Of a DNA stretch of 34,572 nt, positions 34,351-34,572 are shown piece by piece. The stretch is from Alistipes sp. (GTDB taxonomy: Bacteria > Bacteroidota > Bacteroidia > Bacteroidales > Rikenellaceae). Positions within the stretch are counted from its first letter, which is position 1, and every line of letters starts with the position of its first letter. A model generated the notes under the pieces. The model was not told the DNA's origin. It made no database searches and saw only the letters and a list, made by a program, of their open reading frames with translations. The stretch covers positions 1 through 34,572 of the forward strand of contig JAFYXB010000011.1 of NCBI GenBank assembly GCA_017546345.1, written 5' to 3'. A program made the position numbers and the translations under genes.

Positions 34351-34572
34351 ATGTATTGGACATTGGAGTTAGCATCTAAGTTGGAGGATGCACCTTGGCC
34401 AGCCACCAAGGAGGAGCTTATTGATTACGCAGTACGTTCAGGCGCACCTCTCGAGGTTTTGGAGAATCTTCAGGAGATCGAGGATGAGGGTGATATCTAC
34501 GAGTCAATCGAGGATATCTGGCCAGACTATCCTTCAAAGGATGACTTCTTCTTTAACGAGGAGGAGTATTAA
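34351..34572 (+). CDS. Small acidic DUF2795 family protein
   Basis: A complete 73-residue protein ending at the last base of the window. The core 'APWPATKEELIDYAVRSGAPLEVLENLQ' matches the DUF2795 fold, a short helical domain. The C-terminus is strongly acidic and aromatic ('DDFFFNEEEY'). Similar small proteins are well conserved in Bacteroidetes, but their role is not known to me. It is alone on its transcript as far as the window shows, with its own promoter and a structured leader, and the AT-rich leader and regular codons suggest good expression. Confidence 0.88.
   Translation: MYWTLELASKLEDAPWPATKEELIDYAVRSGAPLEVLENLQEIEDEGDIYESIEDIWPDYPSKDDFFFNEEEY

Overview
The window looks like a chromosomal segment of a Bacteroidales bacterium, possibly Rikenellaceae/Alistipes-like; the genus is an inference. 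Support comes from Bacteroidetes-type promoters (TTTG, about 18-20 bases, TAnnTTTG), DUF5689 lipoproteins, a TonB-dependent receptor with a carboxypeptidase-regulatory-like N-terminus, DUF3109, a PduO-type adenosyltransferase and a DUF2795 protein. No rRNA, tRNA, CRISPR array, insertion sequence or phage gene was seen. Most of the window is ordinary housekeeping and envelope DNA.

Left region (1-7428, + strand): an export locus. It holds the 3' end of a DUF5689/OB-fold-like surface protein, a strong internal terminator, a lipoprotein DNA/RNA non-specific endonuclease (DRGH motif), a secreted endonuclease/exonuclease/phosphatase-fold enzyme, a 975-residue TonB-dependent receptor and a second DUF5689 lipoprotein. 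Two secreted nucleases, a receptor and two putative OB-fold binders suggest a surface system that captures and degrades extracellular nucleic acid and imports the products. This is the best candidate for an under-described system here.

Middle-left (7441-13819, +): a three-hairpin terminator cluster, then a promoter and the compact run yicC, gmk, nadD (with an unusual TPR-like C-terminal extension), DUF3109, M23/LysM peptidase and GH20 beta-hexosaminidase.

13820-17573: a 517-base gap with a textbook promoter and a leader of about 275 nt, then a 789-residue Ala/Glu-rich coiled-coil lipoprotein and a small outer-membrane beta-barrel, closed by a strong terminator. The strong promoter and restricted codon use suggest an abundant envelope component of unknown function. 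A repeat-rich 353-base gap follows, holding an exact 20-bp direct repeat and a 'HPERSEGS'-type intergenic palindrome.

17853-23825 (+): CvfB-like S1 protein, methyltransferase, omega-amidase-like nitrilase, TauE/SafE permease and uvrA. uvrA is broken by an apparent one-base deletion near 23521 that splits the second ABC signature from its Walker B; this is either a sequence error or a real lesion.

23910-31021 (- strand): purA; then a PHP phosphoesterase, an EptA-like phosphoethanolamine transferase (ATGA overlap) and an NCS2 nucleobase permease; then a HAD hydrolase and rdgB. A divergent promoter region with overlapping elements (31047-31078) separates the HAD gene from a nitroreductase. The + strand ends with an HI0933-family flavoprotein, a short 'HGVHSPF' protein that may be a methyltransferase remnant, a cobalamin adenosyltransferase and a small acidic DUF2795 protein with its own promoter.
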